Part shown: piece by piece, positions 54,474 to 63,351 of the stretch
How the letters are laid out: each line of letters starts with the position of its first letter
Position numbering within the stretch: position 1 is the first letter of the stretch
Assembly (NCBI GenBank): GCA_003216575.1
Contig: QCIR01000008.1
Coordinates: 1 to 64,000 of the forward strand
Direction: 5' to 3'
Length of the DNA stretch: 64,000 nt
DNA from: Prochlorococcus sp. AG-402-M23
Lineage (GTDB): Bacteria > Cyanobacteriota > Cyanobacteriia > PCC-6307 > Cyanobiaceae
Made by a program: the position numbers and the translations under genes
Notes under the pieces: generated by a model
Database searches by the model: none
What the model was told of the DNA's origin: nothing
The model's input: the letters and a program-made list of their open reading frames with translations, nothing else

Positions 54474-56465
54474 ATGGTGGATAGTTCTAGTCAAGAAGGA
54501 GAAAAAAAGAAGAAAATTACTGAATTAAAAACATTCCCAATTCCATTTTCTTTAATAGAAAATCAGGAAAATATTACTATTAATACAAATAGAATTTCTA
54601 AACCTTCTAAAGAAGAACTAATTAATCAAGCATTTAAGTTTCATTCACAAGGAAACATTTCAGAAGCAGTAAAATATTATCAATATTTTATAAATCAAGG
54701 TTTCAAAGATCACAGGGTTTTTTCTAATTATGGAGTCATATTAAAAGAAGTTTTCAAACTACAAGAAGCAGAATTATCTACTCGCAAAGCAATAGAAATC
54801 AAACCTGATTACGCAGAGGCGCATTTAAATCTAGGAAACATCTTGAGAGATCTTGGCAACTTACAAGACGCAGAATTTTCATACCGTAAAGCAATAGAAA
54901 TCAAACCTGATTACGCAGATGCACATTTAAATCTGGGAACCATATTGAGAGATCTTGGTAAATCACAAGACGCAGAATTATCCACGCGCAAAGCAATAGA
55001 AATCAAAGCGGATTATGCAGAGGCACATTACAATCTGGGAACCATATTGAGAGATCTTGGAGAATTACAAGACGCAGAATTTTCATACCGCAAAGCAATA
55101 GAAATCAAACCTGATTACGCAGAAGTACATTCCAATCTGGGAACCATATTGAGAGATCTTGGAGAATTACAAGAAGCAGAATTTTCATACCGCAAAGCAA
55201 TAGAAATCAAACCTGATTTCGCAGAAGCTCATTACAATTTGGGAAATGTATTGAGAGATCTTGGAGAATTACAAGAAGCAGAATTTTCATATCGCAAATC
55301 AATAGAAATCAAACCTGATTACGCAGAGGCGCATTCCAATCTAGGAAATGTATTGAGAGATCTTGGAGAATTACAAGAAGCAGAATTTTCATACCGCAAA
55401 GCAATAGAAATCAAATCTGATTACGCAGAGGCATATTCCAATCTGGGAAATATATTGAGAGATCTTGGTAACTTACAAGAAGCAGAATTATCTACTCGCA
55501 AAGCAATTGAACTTAAACCTTCTTATGTTAATGCACATGCCAATTTGGGAACCATATTGACAGATCTTGGTAATTTACAAGAAGTGAAACTTTTATCAAA
55601 ATCAACACTTGAATTAAATTCAATCAATCAAGGAGATAGTTTACTCGCTTTATTGCAAATTACGATCGCTAATTTCCTACAAGGAGATTTTGAAGAAACT
55701 ATATTGAACATCAATAAAACTAACGAATTAATAAAACAAGGAGGTCTTAATCTTATCAAAAATAAAGATATTAAAAAACAAGTCTTAGTTTACTCTCAAT
55801 TCATTTATTCACTCTATCCTCATCTTGAGAAAGATAATAAAAATCTTGATTTAGAAAAAATGCCTCATATCGGAGAAAGTCATTGTCTTTCTTTTGCTCA
55901 TCAAACTCTATCTATATCCTCACATTTTAAACAAATTCAACCAGTTTTAATAATGGGTGGAAAAGCGTGGCATTTTGCTAATAACAAAGAAAATATATGG
56001 AAAGATTCTTTAACTAAACAGATAAAAAATCATAACTATAGTGATAAAGTATTTATTTCTTTCGGAGAGATAGATTGTAGAAAAGATGAAGGCATACTCT
56101 ATTACGCAATTAAGAATAATAAAGACATTTCAGAAGTATGTGAAAAAACAATTAAAGGATATCTTGATTATATGGAAGAAATATTATCTCCAAATTACTC
56201 AGAAAGATATTACTTTGGTGTTCCAGCACCAACAAGAGTAAAGGAATTACTTGATGATTTAGATATAAAGAGAATTAAAATGGTTCAACTATACAATTCA
56301 CTTTTAAAAAAAGAAGTTTTATCTAGGGGTTCTTATTTCTTAGATGTTTATAAATTGACTTCTAACAATGATGGCGTAAATAACAATATTCATATGTGTG
56401 ATAAAACTCACCTTTCCCCTAAATGTCTTTCTATTCTATTTGAAAATTATCTACACAAAAGTTAA
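54474..56465 (+). CDS. TPR-repeat protein with C-terminal SGNH-hydrolase-like domain
   Basis: Eight consecutive 34-aa TPRs (LQEAEFSYRKAIEIKPDYAEAHxNLGxILRDLGx); C-term GESHCLSFA, FGEIDCR, CDKTHLS. Confidence 0.8.
   Translation: MVDSSSQEGEKKKKITELKTFPIPFSLIENQENITINTNRISKPSKEELINQAFKFHSQGNISEAVKYYQYFINQGFKDHRVFSNYGVILKEVFKLQEAELSTRKAIEIKPDYAEAHLNLGNILRDLGNLQDAEFSYRKAIEIKPDYADAHLNLGTILRDLGKSQDAELSTRKAIEIKADYAEAHYNLGTILRDLGELQDAEFSYRKAIEIKPDYAEVHSNLGTILRDLGELQEAEFSYRKAIEIKPDFAEAHYNLGNVLRDLGELQEAEFSYRKSIEIKPDYAEAHSNLGNVLRDLGELQEAEFSYRKAIEIKSDYAEAYSNLGNILRDLGNLQEAELSTRKAIELKPSYVNAHANLGTILTDLGNLQEVKLLSKSTLELNSINQGDSLLALLQITIANFLQGDFEETILNINKTNELIKQGGLNLIKNKDIKKQVLVYSQFIYSLYPHLEKDNKNLDLEKMPHIGESHCLSFAHQTLSISSHFKQIQPVLIMGGKAWHFANNKENIWKDSLTKQIKNHNYSDKVFISFGEIDCRKDEGILYYAIKNNKDISEVCEKTIKGYLDYMEEILSPNYSERYYFGVPAPTRVKELLDDLDIKRIKMVQLYNSLLKKEVLSRGSYFLDVYKLTSNNDGVNNNIHMCDKTHLSPKCLSILFENYLHKS
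54759..55574 (+). repeat. 8 x 102-bp tandem repeats encoding TPRs
   Basis: Near-identical 102-bp units, in frame. Confidence 0.9.
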
Positions 56466-56595
56466 GTTTAATTCAAGCAAATCTCTCTATACAAAATATT
56501 TCCCAGAAGATAAGAAGAAAATAAACTTACAAAACTGGGAAACATATGAAGAGAAGCATTCAAATACTTTCAAACCTAATGAATCAGGTCAATAG
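56466..56595 (+). pseudogene. Fragment of a methyltransferase C-terminal tail
   Basis: SKSLYTKYFPEDKKKINLQNWETYEEKHSNTF in frame with TAG, homologous to SLYKKYFPEDTKQTNLKNWGEVESKHPGIF at 63352-63918. Confidence 0.65.
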
Positions 56596-56745
56596 ATCAG
56601 TTTTTGAGTACAAAATACTTGTGCTAATAACCGATGGGTTCATACTAAGTTAAGCATGTGTTGTTGGTATTTTTTTTTGTAAATGGACGATTTTTAAATA
56701 TTTCCTGGTTCAATCAAGTTCACAGAGGGGCACTGGCTTCATACG

Positions 56746-56900
56746 AAAGTCCTCCCTCTCCGTACTTAATTAGTGTTACAGGGTGATATAAGGAGGTCAG
56801 AAAGGCAAATAAACCAGTTACAGAAAGAATTCGAATAGTCAGGGATGTCTTTAGTGTGACATAGCAAGTCAAGAATTTGTTGTAGGAAATGTTGTAAGAA
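56746..56900 (+). mobile_element. att scar plus left-end repeat (copy iii)
   Basis: CCTCCCTCTCCG-TACTTAATTAGTGTTACAGGGTGATATAAGGAGG...TTTAGTGTGACATAGCAAGTCAAGAATTTGTTGTAGGAAATGTTGTAAGAA. Confidence 0.7.
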
Positions 56901-56970
56901 TTATTGTTTTACAGGAATGATTTCCTGATAAGGGATGATAAATATCTAATTTATATAGTTAATTGATAAA

Positions 56971-58527
56971 TTATTTCTGATTACAGATAAAATTAAGTTT
57001 CTTGAAAGAAGATTTTCTAATAATTGCCATTAAATTTGAATCTTTTTGTATTGTACAGGACACTGAATCTTTTGGATAACTAGGGAAAATTTGATTAATA
57101 AAGTTCATTAGTGCTGCTTCGATATATGATCCTTTTAAATAAATTACCCCATTAACATCTTGTGGATTAATATTATTCACTTGCCATATAGCAACATCCT
57201 TATTATGAAATAAATTTGGATTAAATGATATAATAGGGTTTGAAAAGAGTACGCCATTATCTTTTAACTCTTTATAATTAGCATTTATTTTTTCAATGCC
57301 TTTATTTGTATTTAATTTGTATTCAATGGGTATATTCACTAAATGCTTATTTATGTAATCTAGATTTATTGTGTAGATCATTACACTGGTCAGGATAAAG
57401 AAAGGAAATAGATATTTATTTTTTAAGATAATTTTATTTGTATCTATTTCAGAGTTTATGCAGACAATTGGAAATAAAGTTCCAATTAAGAAAGGAAATC
57501 CATAATGGGCATCTAATAAACCTGCCATTGGACTTACCGCTGTTATATGAACAAGAAACCAAGGAATACATGAAATATAACCAATTATAAATAGCAAGTT
57601 TCTTGTTAATAAAAATGCAGAAATTGATAAAATCAATGGTATTATTAACCAATAATCATGAACTGCCTGTAAATTCAAAAGATCATTAAACCTTAACTTA
57701 AGGAAATGAAAACTCAAATGTGAATAGAAATTTTCGCCAGAGTACACACGCATAAATGCATTATCACTTGTGAAATATATTTTTTGAACGATGATAGATA
57801 TTCCAGAGAACGAAAAACCTAGCAAAGAAAGAACATAAGAAAAATTTTTGTACTGCTTTAAATTTATTTTATTATTATTAAATCTTTTTAATTGAAAGTA
57901 AAAATAAAAGTATAAAGTTAAATATAGAAAACCTAAATGAATTCCAGCATCTTCACGAAAAGTAAAAGCAATTAGTGCTGATATTATTGCTAACTTATTC
58001 TTTCTTCTGATGAAAAAAAATAGACTTAGGGATATCAAGGAAGGTATTATTACCTCGAAGTGTGGAAATTGTACTAATCTCTCTGGTTCTGATAATCCTG
58101 TATAAAGAAAGGAGAAAATATATACACTTACAAGTATAATCCACTTGTTTTTTAAATTAAAATTTTCCTTGATAGAAAAGTAATTCAGAGGAAAAACTAT
58201 CGATTGGCAAATACCAATAAAAATACCTAATTGTATAGGTTGAGAAAATGATTTAAATGGGCTAATTAATGAATATATTGCGATTGCAGGTGAAATATGT
58301 GTATCATAATATGATTCACTAGGTATTACATTTGGATTCCTTAGTTGAATACTTGCATTAGAAATTAAATGACCAAAAAATCCTGTGTCCCAAACAGGAG
58401 CACCAAATAAATAGTAATGAGAATTCATCCATATTACACGATAATAAATTAAACTTATAATTCCTAAAATTATAAATGAAATCTCTAATATGCTAATTCT
58501 AAAAATAGATGATTTAATCTTCAACAT
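56971..58527 (-). CDS. DUF2079 family multi-TM protein (putative glycosyltransferase-like)
   Basis: VWDTGFFGHLIS...DTHISPAIAIYSLISPF...FTFREDAGIHLG...DAHYGFPFL; multiple TM segments. Confidence 0.75.
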   Translation of the reverse strand: MLKIKSSIFRISILEISFIILGIISLIYYRVIWMNSHYYLFGAPVWDTGFFGHLISNASIQLRNPNVIPSESYYDTHISPAIAIYSLISPFKSFSQPIQLGIFIGICQSIVFPLNYFSIKENFNLKNKWIILVSVYIFSFLYTGLSEPERLVQFPHFEVIIPSLISLSLFFFIRRKNKLAIISALIAFTFREDAGIHLGFLYLTLYFYFYFQLKRFNNNKINLKQYKNFSYVLSLLGFSFSGISIIVQKIYFTSDNAFMRVYSGENFYSHLSFHFLKLRFNDLLNLQAVHDYWLIIPLILSISAFLLTRNLLFIIGYISCIPWFLVHITAVSPMAGLLDAHYGFPFLIGTLFPIVCINSEIDTNKIILKNKYLFPFFILTSVMIYTINLDYINKHLVNIPIEYKLNTNKGIEKINANYKELKDNGVLFSNPIISFNPNLFHNKDVAIWQVNNINPQDVNGVIYLKGSYIEAALMNFINQIFPSYPKDSVSCTIQKDSNLMAIIRKSSFKKLNFICNQK

Positions 58528-58581
58528 AATTTCCTTTATGCTGGCAATATTAATTAGTATACATAGCAGTATTTTCTACCT

Positions 58582-58880
58582 CTGTGATTCTCGTATTTCT
58601 TCTAAAAGAGATACCACCTCCGTTTTGCATTAGATTCAGATGGATTTAGAAGAGTTTATAATCGCTCAAATCTACTGATATGAATGAATAGAGTAGTTCA
58701 ATTGTATTCAGCTAGGTTCATACTAACTCAAGTGTGTGTTCGGAATGTTGTTGGGAGAAGTCATTTTTTTTGTTGGCAGAAAATTCAGTTGCTGCAAAGG
58801 ATCTCAGGAAATGTGTTGTTGGGAAAAATTTCTGGAACCAGGAAATATCATCTTCAGACTCAAAATTACGTGCTTAATTT
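58582..58880 (+). repeat. Dispersed island repeat copy B, fused to an integrase fragment
   Basis: 58582-58621 matches integrase remnant (GGGISFR on minus); 58618-58880 matches 53744-54000. Confidence 0.65.
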
Positions 58881-59079
58881 GATAAACGATTCTTGGTTAA
58901 AAGTATTGAAAAAGTTTCATATTTAATGGCAGAAACAACATGGAATCTGGCAAAAGTATCTCACCAAAACCAACGAAGCAGATACCTTTAGGACGATGAC
59001 CAGAAGAGCAAAATCAAGAAACCTCAGGCATGAGATGACTGATGATTCAGGACGCATGTTGGACGTTGTCAACCCCTGA

Positions 59080-59404
59080 GATGTTTATGAATATCTTCTT
59101 TACTCCTATTCTCTTCGCTGGAGTTTTCGCTGCATATGTAATGGATGACAGTGATATTGATAATGGAAAAGTTGAGATGTATTCCCAAGTAACTCATACA
59201 GGAAACGTCGTTTTTATTGGTAACAGGAATGGAATTTTCTATCCTTACCGCTGCTGTCAAATCAAAGGTGAACCACCATGCTGTCTTGATGCTTACCCAT
59301 CACTTTGGTTTCTACATGAGCGACACTCACTTGATGTCGTTGATCAAATAAAACTAATAAAAGAATATCTGATGACTGAAATTAGTCATTTAAGGTCCTT
59401 TTAA
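59080..59404 (+). CDS. Hypothetical small protein
   Basis: MFMNIFFTPILFAGVFAAYVMDDSDIDNGKVEMYSQVTHTGNVVFIGNRNGIFYPYRCC...; in-frame ATG inside the track ORF 59042-59404. Confidence 0.35.
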
Positions 59405-60379
59405 AGCGGGGTTTTCTATCAAGAACTTATGGATTCTCTGAAGAATTAGTTGTATATTTTTTTCTTCATAGATATTAGTCCTTTGAGTGAGTAAATAATG
59501 AACGTGTTTTTGCAGAGAAAGAGGTCCAGATTGTATTACTTTCCAATCTTTATCATAAGGATATTCAGAAATTCTAATGGGCTCCCCTTCTACACAACGC
59601 TTCTCATACCTATTTATATTTAGAAAATAACCATTTTCTGATATCTTATTTTGAATAAATTGAAAATAATATGAAATAACATCAAAGTTCATCTCCATCA
59701 TCGATCTGGTATTAATAAATAAATCTAACTTTATTCTTTCATCTATATTACAATTTGGAGGTAAAATAATAATATCATTCTTATTAAAATCTTCAACAGA
59801 TAAAAATTTGTTTTCATGATAATTATCATATAAAAAAAATTTCTTTTCTGGAAAGATTTCTTTCAGATAATAAGTTTTGATCAAATTTGATTCAGGCAAG
59901 TCTATTGAAAGAAGTTTAATGTCTAAATTATTAATGATTACTTGAGATAAGCTACCAAACCCTCCACCTATTTCACAAAAGGTTTTAGGTACATTATCTT
60001 CTGGAATAGCATCAATTAAATATTTATACCATAGAATATGAGGAATCTTATTTGAATCTAGATAATGATTCTTATAAAAGATGCAATAAGGACTATTACC
60101 AATATTTTTATTTAGCATATTTTTTAGAAAATATTCTTCCGACATACTCTTGATCTTAAAAAATGCTTTAAAATTTTCTAAAGAATATTGCTGCATGTAG
60201 CTATCATCTAGATCGTGTCCTATCCCATTCGTCTCTCTAAAGTTTACAAGTTTTGATTCATTGAAAATGCATTTATTATACCTTTCCCAATACAGACTTT
60301 TATGTCTCATATTTTCTGTATAATTATAAAATTCCTGATGTGCTAAATTAAAAACTTTTAATAGTCGCTTGTTGTCCAT
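59390..60379 (-). CDS. Putative sugar O-methyltransferase
   Basis: FCEIGGGFGSLSQVIINN; NTRSMMEMNFDVISYYFQFIQ; NINRYEKR. Confidence 0.8.
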   Translation of the reverse strand: MDNKRLLKVFNLAHQEFYNYTENMRHKSLYWERYNKCIFNESKLVNFRETNGIGHDLDDSYMQQYSLENFKAFFKIKSMSEEYFLKNMLNKNIGNSPYCIFYKNHYLDSNKIPHILWYKYLIDAIPEDNVPKTFCEIGGGFGSLSQVIINNLDIKLLSIDLPESNLIKTYYLKEIFPEKKFFLYDNYHENKFLSVEDFNKNDIIILPPNCNIDERIKLDLFINTRSMMEMNFDVISYYFQFIQNKISENGYFLNINRYEKRCVEGEPIRISEYPYDKDWKVIQSGPLSLQKHVHYLLTQRTNIYEEKNIQLILQRIHKFLIENPALKGP

Positions 60380-60808
60380 GCTTTAAAAATTAACTAACTA
60401 TTTTATATTTTAAAAATATACTATAGATATATTCTGATTTCCTAAATTAATCGAGAAAGAGTGGGTAACAGACATTTTTCAGTTCAGACGTTTTTCCTGA
60501 AATTATAAGTAGATTGATCTTCCAATCAATCCAATCCCATTCCAATCTCGTTACTGCACTCGCTCTAAGGAATGTCATTAACAAGAGTTTGGTTGCAAGT
60601 ACAACGTGAAAGTTGGATTAGTTTATTCTTTGTCCTTAGATTGAATGATGCTTAGTGCGAGATAATTTGGTTTGGGCTGTAATTTTTAAAAAGTTTGTTG
60701 TGAGAAGTGTTTTGAGAAATGGAAAGGGTGCTTTGATAATGCCATCAGCCAAATCAAGCTATGTCAGTGATTTATTCTGAGAAATATTTTTTAAGGCCAA
60801 AAAATCAT

Positions 60809-61603
60809 TTACATCCCTCTATTAAAGATAATATTCCCCATTCCCTTATTCCATCCTTCCTTGATTCGATCTTGCTCGACTTGATTTGAATCATATTCAA
60901 AACCAAGAGAAAGTAATAGATCAATAATATTCATATGCTCTTCAAGTTTTGAATAGATTTCAATTAAAACAGATTTTACTTTTGGGTTTTTAAGTGTTGT
61001 GATTGCTCCTTCAATAACTTTATGTTCTAAACCATCAACATCTATTTTTATAAAATCAGGAATAGGAAAATATTTTTCTTCAATAAAACTATCTAATTTC
61101 ATTCCTATACAACCTTGCTGAAAGGGAGATTTACCGGGAGTAAGATTAAATTTCAACTCTTCATCAAACATATGCCCAGAAGCAGCACCATCGATTGAAA
61201 ATGTGGAAAGATGAAGCACGCCAATTTTGTTTTCATTGCTCATTGCTAAACAAAAAGGTAACGTTTTTTCATAGAGATTATTAATTACTATATTTCTAAC
61301 AAGATTGGAAAAGTTCTGAGATTCTGGTTCAATTGAAACTACTCTACATTTTTTTACTACAGCTGCATAAACAGAGTAAATACCAATATTGGCTCCTATA
61401 TCTAAAAATGTATCGGTCTCTTTAAGTCTATTTAGCCATGAAATAGTAGAGGGTTCTTTAGTAAATAGAGTATTTATTCTAAATGTTGCCATTTTGCTTG
61501 GGGCAAAAAAATATAATTTCTCTCCTTGCTTAGAATCTATAGAAATTATAGTTGTTTTACCTGTATAACCCTCAAGAAAATTTATTTTGTTCTTTAGTTC
61601 CAT
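60809..61603 (-). CDS. FkbM family methyltransferase
   Basis: DTFLDIGANIGIYSVYAAVVKKCRVVSIEPESQNFSNLVRNI; DFIKIDVDGLEHKVIEGA. Confidence 0.92.
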   Translation of the reverse strand: MELKNKINFLEGYTGKTTIISIDSKQGEKLYFFAPSKMATFRINTLFTKEPSTISWLNRLKETDTFLDIGANIGIYSVYAAVVKKCRVVSIEPESQNFSNLVRNIVINNLYEKTLPFCLAMSNENKIGVLHLSTFSIDGAASGHMFDEELKFNLTPGKSPFQQGCIGMKLDSFIEEKYFPIPDFIKIDVDGLEHKVIEGAITTLKNPKVKSVLIEIYSKLEEHMNIIDLLLSLGFEYDSNQVEQDRIKEGWNKGMGNIIFNRGM

Positions 61604-61732
61604 TGAACCTTGTTCAAGTAAGTTTATTATGATGAATATTTATCTGATTTGCATTATCTTTCTTTCGATTTTATTGAATTTATAAGAAGACTTTAGTTTT
61701 TTAAACCTAATTTAGTTATAAAGTCTTATTTT

Positions 61733-62617
61733 TTATTTTAAAGTGTCTGGAAAATTAAAATTAATATTAACTGAAAATCTAGGACCAATATCAACTTGTT
61801 CATATTCAAATGAATGCCAGCTAGTATTAGATCGGAAGAAAAGCATAGTATATGTATCCTGAAATTTTGTACGAATTGGGGAACAAGTTTGTGTTTTAAA
61901 TATTTCGTAATCCTTATCCCACAATTGTTTATTTGAGGAAGCCATATCATTATTTTCAAAAACTCGATTTCCCATAAGATTTCTTTGTTTCCAAAAAGTA
62001 GTACCTAGATAGCTCTCTCTTTGCTCATCATTCTCAGGAAGGTAAATAAGTATAGAAACAATTTTTCTGGAAACATCAGTATGAGGTTTAATACATCCTC
62101 CCTTTTCTATTCTTGAAATTTCAATACTAGGTATAAAAGGTATCGAATTTGTGGTCAAAATAAAGTTTTCAATATCTTTTTTTTGAAAACCCGGTGTAAC
62201 TCTCCATAAATCTAATTCAGGAACTTGAATAGGTACTAATTTATATTGTTTCTGGTTAATTTTTTTTATTAAATCAAATTTATTTATATCTTTTAGAATG
62301 TTTTTAAATTCTAAATGTTGAATCAGATCTGTATTGCTTTGAAAAAATAAATTACCAATAATTTCTAAAATTATCTTATTTTCAAAAATTGATATAATCT
62401 TTTTGATTGGCTCACTTTTATATAGTTCTTCTTTAAAATCTTTACTATTGCTCACTAATGAATACTTTAACCCTCTCGAATATTGAAGAAATTGATCTTT
62501 TGAAATTTTCTTTATGATTTCTATCAAATCAGTTCTCAGATCTTTTTCAATTAAATTCGAAAAGCCATAGACGGAGTCTCTTATGTCAATTAGTTTTTTT
62601 ACTTCAATGTTTGCCAC
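61733..62617 (-). CDS. 2-oxoglutarate/Fe(II)-dependent oxygenase-like protein
   Basis: IEKGGCIKPHTDVSRKIVSILIYLP (HxD), NTSWHSFE (distal H), GPRFSVNINF. Confidence 0.65.
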   Translation of the reverse strand: MANIEVKKLIDIRDSVYGFSNLIEKDLRTDLIEIIKKISKDQFLQYSRGLKYSLVSNSKDFKEELYKSEPIKKIISIFENKIILEIIGNLFFQSNTDLIQHLEFKNILKDINKFDLIKKINQKQYKLVPIQVPELDLWRVTPGFQKKDIENFILTTNSIPFIPSIEISRIEKGGCIKPHTDVSRKIVSILIYLPENDEQRESYLGTTFWKQRNLMGNRVFENNDMASSNKQLWDKDYEIFKTQTCSPIRTKFQDTYTMLFFRSNTSWHSFEYEQVDIGPRFSVNINFNFPDTLK

Positions 62618-62678
62618 TGAGAAATGAAAATATTCAATCTAGAAAGATTTTAATACTTTTAAAAGTATTTTCTTTTAT

Positions 62679-62793
62679 GTTGTGAGAAATGTTGTGAGAA
62701 AAAGCCTAGTTTTTCAAAAAGTAAGTTCCTATCCGTTCTATACCGTTTGTTTTATCTCTAGTCTGAAACCCTCCCTCTCCTTTCTTAATTAGT
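62679..62793 (+). mobile_element. Right-end att scar (copy iv): paired 12-mer plus tRNA-Ser 3' end
   Basis: GTTGTGAGAAATGTTGTGAGAA ... GAAACCCTCCCTCTCCTTTCTTAATTAGT (27/29 match to 51785-51813). Confidence 0.65.
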
Positions 62794-62969
62794 TTAAAAT
62801 ACAATTTATGCATTCCCATACAAAGCAAAAATATAGTCGAAATAATGGTTTTGAAAATTAAAGCGTTTCAAGCTTTTCCTTAGTGAGCTATAAAGCTTTG
62901 GCATAATTATATATGCCCTTTCGAATCCCAGAGCTGATATATAACTGCAAAGCTACTGTGATTCTTTTT

Positions 62970-63060
62970 TGCAAATCTTACCCAGTTTTGTAAGTTTGTT
63001 TGTTTTTAGCTTCTGGGAAATAGTCCTTATAGCGAGATTTACTTGGTTGAGGCAGTCAGA
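62970..63060 (-). pseudogene. Degraded methyltransferase C-terminal tail copy
   Basis: Minus-strand CTGCCTCAACCAAGTAAATCTCGCTATAAGGACTATTTCCCAGAAGCTAAAAACAAACAAACTTACAAAACTGGG aligns with the tail of the 63352 gene; frameshifted and stopped. Confidence 0.6.
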
Positions 63061-63128
63061 ATTAGATGTAATGTATAAATTTTAGTCATTAACTTACTAA
63101 TTTTTCGAATTTATACTCTAGATTTTCC

Positions 63129-63269
63129 TTAATAGTTCTGAATTAAAAAGTAGTGATTTATCTTTAAAGCTCTTCTTTCATATTCTTTTTCATTATTAGC
63201 AATTAACTCAGGCAGGCCTATCGAAGTTAGAATGCTCGCAGAGACCCTTGCTGCAAAACTTTCTCCTTC
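63129..63269 (-). pseudogene. OGT/SPINDLY-like glycosyltransferase (GT41) C-terminal remnant
   Basis: EGESFAARVSASILTSIGLPELIANNEKEYERRALKINHYF...; matches GT41 motif GxSFAxRVxASLLxxxGLPELI; frame interrupted upstream. Confidence 0.7.
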
Positions 63270-63351
63270 TTAGTGCTAATCTTTCTGCATTAAATATATA
63301 AGTAAATGCCTTGTCCTTTCATTTCATTTTTCTTATCTTTAGCCTAATTAT

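Noticed and set aside
54759-55574. Periodic 102-bp repeats as a CRISPR or satellite array
   Set aside because: Period is in frame, encodes canonical 34-aa TPR units, and has no spacer/repeat alternation.
58684-58926. 80-aa plus ORF
   Set aside because: Lies within the dispersed non-coding repeat; copy A (53744-54000) does not preserve the reading frame.
60697-60718. GTTGTGAGAAGTGTTTTGAGAA as a fifth full end-site
   Set aside because: Resembles the paired 12-mer, but no tRNA-Ser-end scar was found within about 150 bp; kept only as a degenerate copy.
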